Source: Shiraia sp. slf14 | Taxonomy: Eukaryota > Ascomycota > Dothideomycetes > Pleosporales > Shiraiaceae | Direction of reading: 5' to 3' | Assembly (NCBI GenBank): GCA_000498155.1 | Contig: AXZN01000022.1 | Span: 1-64,000, forward strand | Length of the DNA: 64,000 bases | Shown here: positions 61,858-64,000 of the stretch, piece by piece | Layout of the letters: the number at the start of each line of letters is the position of its first letter | Numbering within the stretch: position 1 is the first letter of the stretch | Position numbers and translations under genes: made by a program | Notes under the pieces: generated by a model | Told to the model about the DNA's origin: nothing | Databases searched by the model: none | The model's input: only the letters and a program-made list of their open reading frames with translations

Positions 61858-64000
61858 ATGCGTCCTGAGGTGGAGCAGGAGCTCTCGCACACGCTGCTCG
61901 TCGAGCTGCTTGCATACCAATTCGCCTCGCCTGTGAGGTGGATTGAGACGCAAGATGTCGTCCTGGGCGAAAATACCACGGAGCGTATCGTCGAAATTGG
62001 CCCAGCAGACACCCTGGGTGTAATGGCAAAGCGAACCCTCGCCTCCAAATACGAAGCACACGACGCTGCTCGTTCAGTCCAACGGCAGATTCTGTGCTAC
62101 AACAAGGACGCAAAAGACATCTACTACGACGTAGACCCTGTAGAGGACGAGCCAGAGCCGGCTGCCGCTGGTAGCGGAGATGCTTCATCAGCGCCCGCCA
62201 GTGCTCCCGCCGCTGCCGCTGCTCCAGTGGCTGCAGCTCCTCCACCACCAGGTGCTGGACCTGCTGCTCAAGTGCCAGATGCGCCAGTCAAGGCTGTCGA
62301 CATTCTGCGTGCATTGGTGGCCCAGAAGCTGAAGAAGCCTCTCTTGGACATTCCCCTGAGCAAGGCCATCAAGGATCTCGTTGGAGGTGGGTCAATTGCA
62401 CTCGAATGGCAAAATTTTGATCTAATCATGGTATAGGCAAATCGACTCTCCAAAATGAAATCCTCGGAGACCTGGGCAAGGAATTTGGCTCAACGCCAGA
62501 GAAGCCCGAAGACACACCCCTCGACGAACTCGGTGCTTCCATGCAGGATACCTTCAATGGCCAGCTTGGAAAGCAATCCTCCTCCCTCATTGCACGCATG
62601 GTCTCCTCCAAGATGCCCGGTGGCTTCAACATCACAGCTGTGCGAAAGCACCTTGAGACGAGATGGGGTCTCGCATCTGGTCGCCAAGACGGTGTTTTGT
62701 TGCTCGCCATCACCAACGAGCCTGCAGCACGTCTAGGTTCAGAAGCAGACGGCAAGGCCTTCTTGGACGAACAAACTACCAAATATGCTGGAATCACAGG
62801 CGTCAATCTGGCCCCTCCTCCTTCAGCAGGCGACGCTGGAGGTGCTGGTGGAGGCATGATGATGGACCCTGCAGCCATCGATGCGCTCACCAAGGATCAG
62901 CGCCAGTTGTTCAAGCAACAATTGGAACTCTTCGCACGATACCTCAAGATCGACCTTCGCGCAGGCGACAAGACAACGGTAGATGGTCTTAAGGCACAGG
63001 AAGCGCTACAGGCGCAACTGGACCTGTGGACCACCGAACATGGCGAATTTTACGCGTCAGGAATCGAGCCACAATTCACACCTTTGAAAGCCCGTGTCTA
63101 CGATTCATCGTGGAATTGGGCCCGACAAGATGCTCTTAGCATGTTCTACGACATCATCTTTGGCAAGCTCAAGGCCGTTGACCGTGAAATCGTCAGCCGC
63201 TGCATTGCCATCATGAACCGCGCCAATCCCCTCCTTCTCGATTACATGCAATATCACATCGATCACTGCCCCACGGAACGTGGTGAGACCTACGAGCTTG
63301 CGAAGGAGCTTGGACAGCAACTCATTGACAACTGCCGTGACGTACTGAACGAGGCCCCTGTATACAAAGACGTCGCAGTTCCCACAGCACCACACCTCGA
63401 AATTGACGCCAAGGGCAACATGAACTACGAGGAAGCACCTCGTGCCTCTGTGCGCAAACTCGAGCACTATGTCCGAGAAATGGCCGAAGGAGGAAAGTTG
63501 TCCGAGTATGGCAACCGCACCAAGGTTCAAAATGATCTGCAACGCATTTACAAGCTCATCAAGCAACAACATAAACTTTCCAAGTCTTCGCAACTGCAGA
63601 TCAAGAGCCTGTACAGCAATGTCATCCGCTCTCTGTCTATGAACGAAGGCCAGATCATCCCCAGCGAGAATGGCAAGGCTGTTGGTAGCAAGCGAGGCCG
63701 CAGTGGTCGTCTCCACGGCTCGCAAAAGCAGGGCAAGGTCGAAACTGTTCCTTTCTTGCACTTGAAGCGGAAAGACGACCATGGCTGGGAGTACAGCAAG
63801 AAGCTTACTGGCGTTTATCTCGACTGCCTCGAGAATGCTGCCAAGTCAGGTGTCACCTTCCAGGGCAAGTATGCTCTCATGACAGGTGCTGGCGCTGGTT
63901 CCATTGGTGCACAGGTCTTGCAAGGCTTGATCAGTGGTGGCGCCAAGGTCGTAGTTACAACCTCGAGGTTCTCTCGTGAAGTCACCGAGTACTACCAGTC
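61858..64000 (+). CDS. FAS2: fatty acid synthase subunit alpha (5' part, cut by window end)
   Basis: Exon 1 61858-62386, 50-nt intron, exon 2 from 62437 running off the window; about 697 residues are visible, roughly the first third. It starts MRPEVEQELSHTLLVELLAYQFASPVRWIETQD. The acyl carrier region is preceded by an Ala/Pro linker (residues about 103-140). Splicing creates VGGKSTLQNEILGDLGKEF, in which Ser179 is the predicted phosphopantetheine attachment site (Ser180 in yeast). The ketoreductase Rossmann motif GKYALMTGAGAGSIGAQV is reached near the end; ketosynthase and the phosphopantetheinyl transferase should follow outside the window. Pairs with the divergent beta gene. Confidence 0.96.

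Noticed and set aside
50397..64000. Secondary-metabolite cluster built on the FAS pair, OYE and FAD monooxygenase
   Set aside because: No polyketide or non-ribosomal synthase, transporter or pathway regulator is present. The FAS genes look like the standard primary pair. Two oxidoreductases alone do not make a cluster.

Overview
The window is nuclear DNA of a filamentous ascomycete (Pezizomycotina). Dothideomycetes, probably Pleosporales, is my best guess from family resemblance, not from a search. The basis is: many short spliceosomal introns (about 40-110 nt, GTAAGT-type donors, CTAAC/CTAAT-like branch sites); genes on both strands with 0.3-1.8 kb spacers; a split fatty acid synthase (beta and alpha subunits); a GH62 arabinofuranosidase; a HET-domain protein; a dispersed repeat pair with RIP-like decay. 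I see no operons, CRISPR arrays, phage or bacterial features.

Layout. 0.6-10.7 kb: NST1-like stress protein, a seven-TM AdipoR/haemolysin-III protein, an unnamed fungal membrane protein, and phosphoacetylglucosamine mutase (chitin precursor pathway). 11.4-13.9 kb: three tandem small secreted cysteine-rich proteins that share a Cys scaffold and a phase-1 intron. 14.3-26.3 kb: ISH1-type protein ending in KDEL, a small putative mitochondrial protein, an RBR ubiquitin ligase, a ZRG17-type CDF protein, a two-TM fungal protein, an F-box-like protein, an intron-containing tRNA-Phe, and a transcription-type cyclin. 27.5-37.6 kb is the most accessory-looking stretch: two members of an unnamed CxxC...PGSCGxTC family flank a GH62 enzyme, followed by a HET-domain gene and an F-box gene, with two decayed repeat copies. 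38-49 kb: RING-CH ligase, TANGO2/NRDE protein, DUF4870-like protein, an SR-like Arg-rich protein, an SRR1-like protein and two unknowns. 50.4-53.5 kb: Old Yellow Enzyme-type reductase and FAD monooxygenase. 54-64 kb: divergent FAS beta and FAS alpha (alpha cut by the window end).

How the genes fit together. FAS beta and alpha share a 1.56 kb divergent promoter region and encode the two chains of one cytosolic complex. Most other neighbours are unrelated housekeeping genes. The three small secreted proteins are a local duplication family; two of them also share an AP-1/Gcn4-like TGACTCA promoter block. Splice sites were derived by hand from motif continuity and frame. They are internally consistent (total lengths divide by three, no stops) but not RNA-verified. 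A further pattern cuts across several genes: the sense strand switches from C-ending to G/T-ending codons part-way through the gene.
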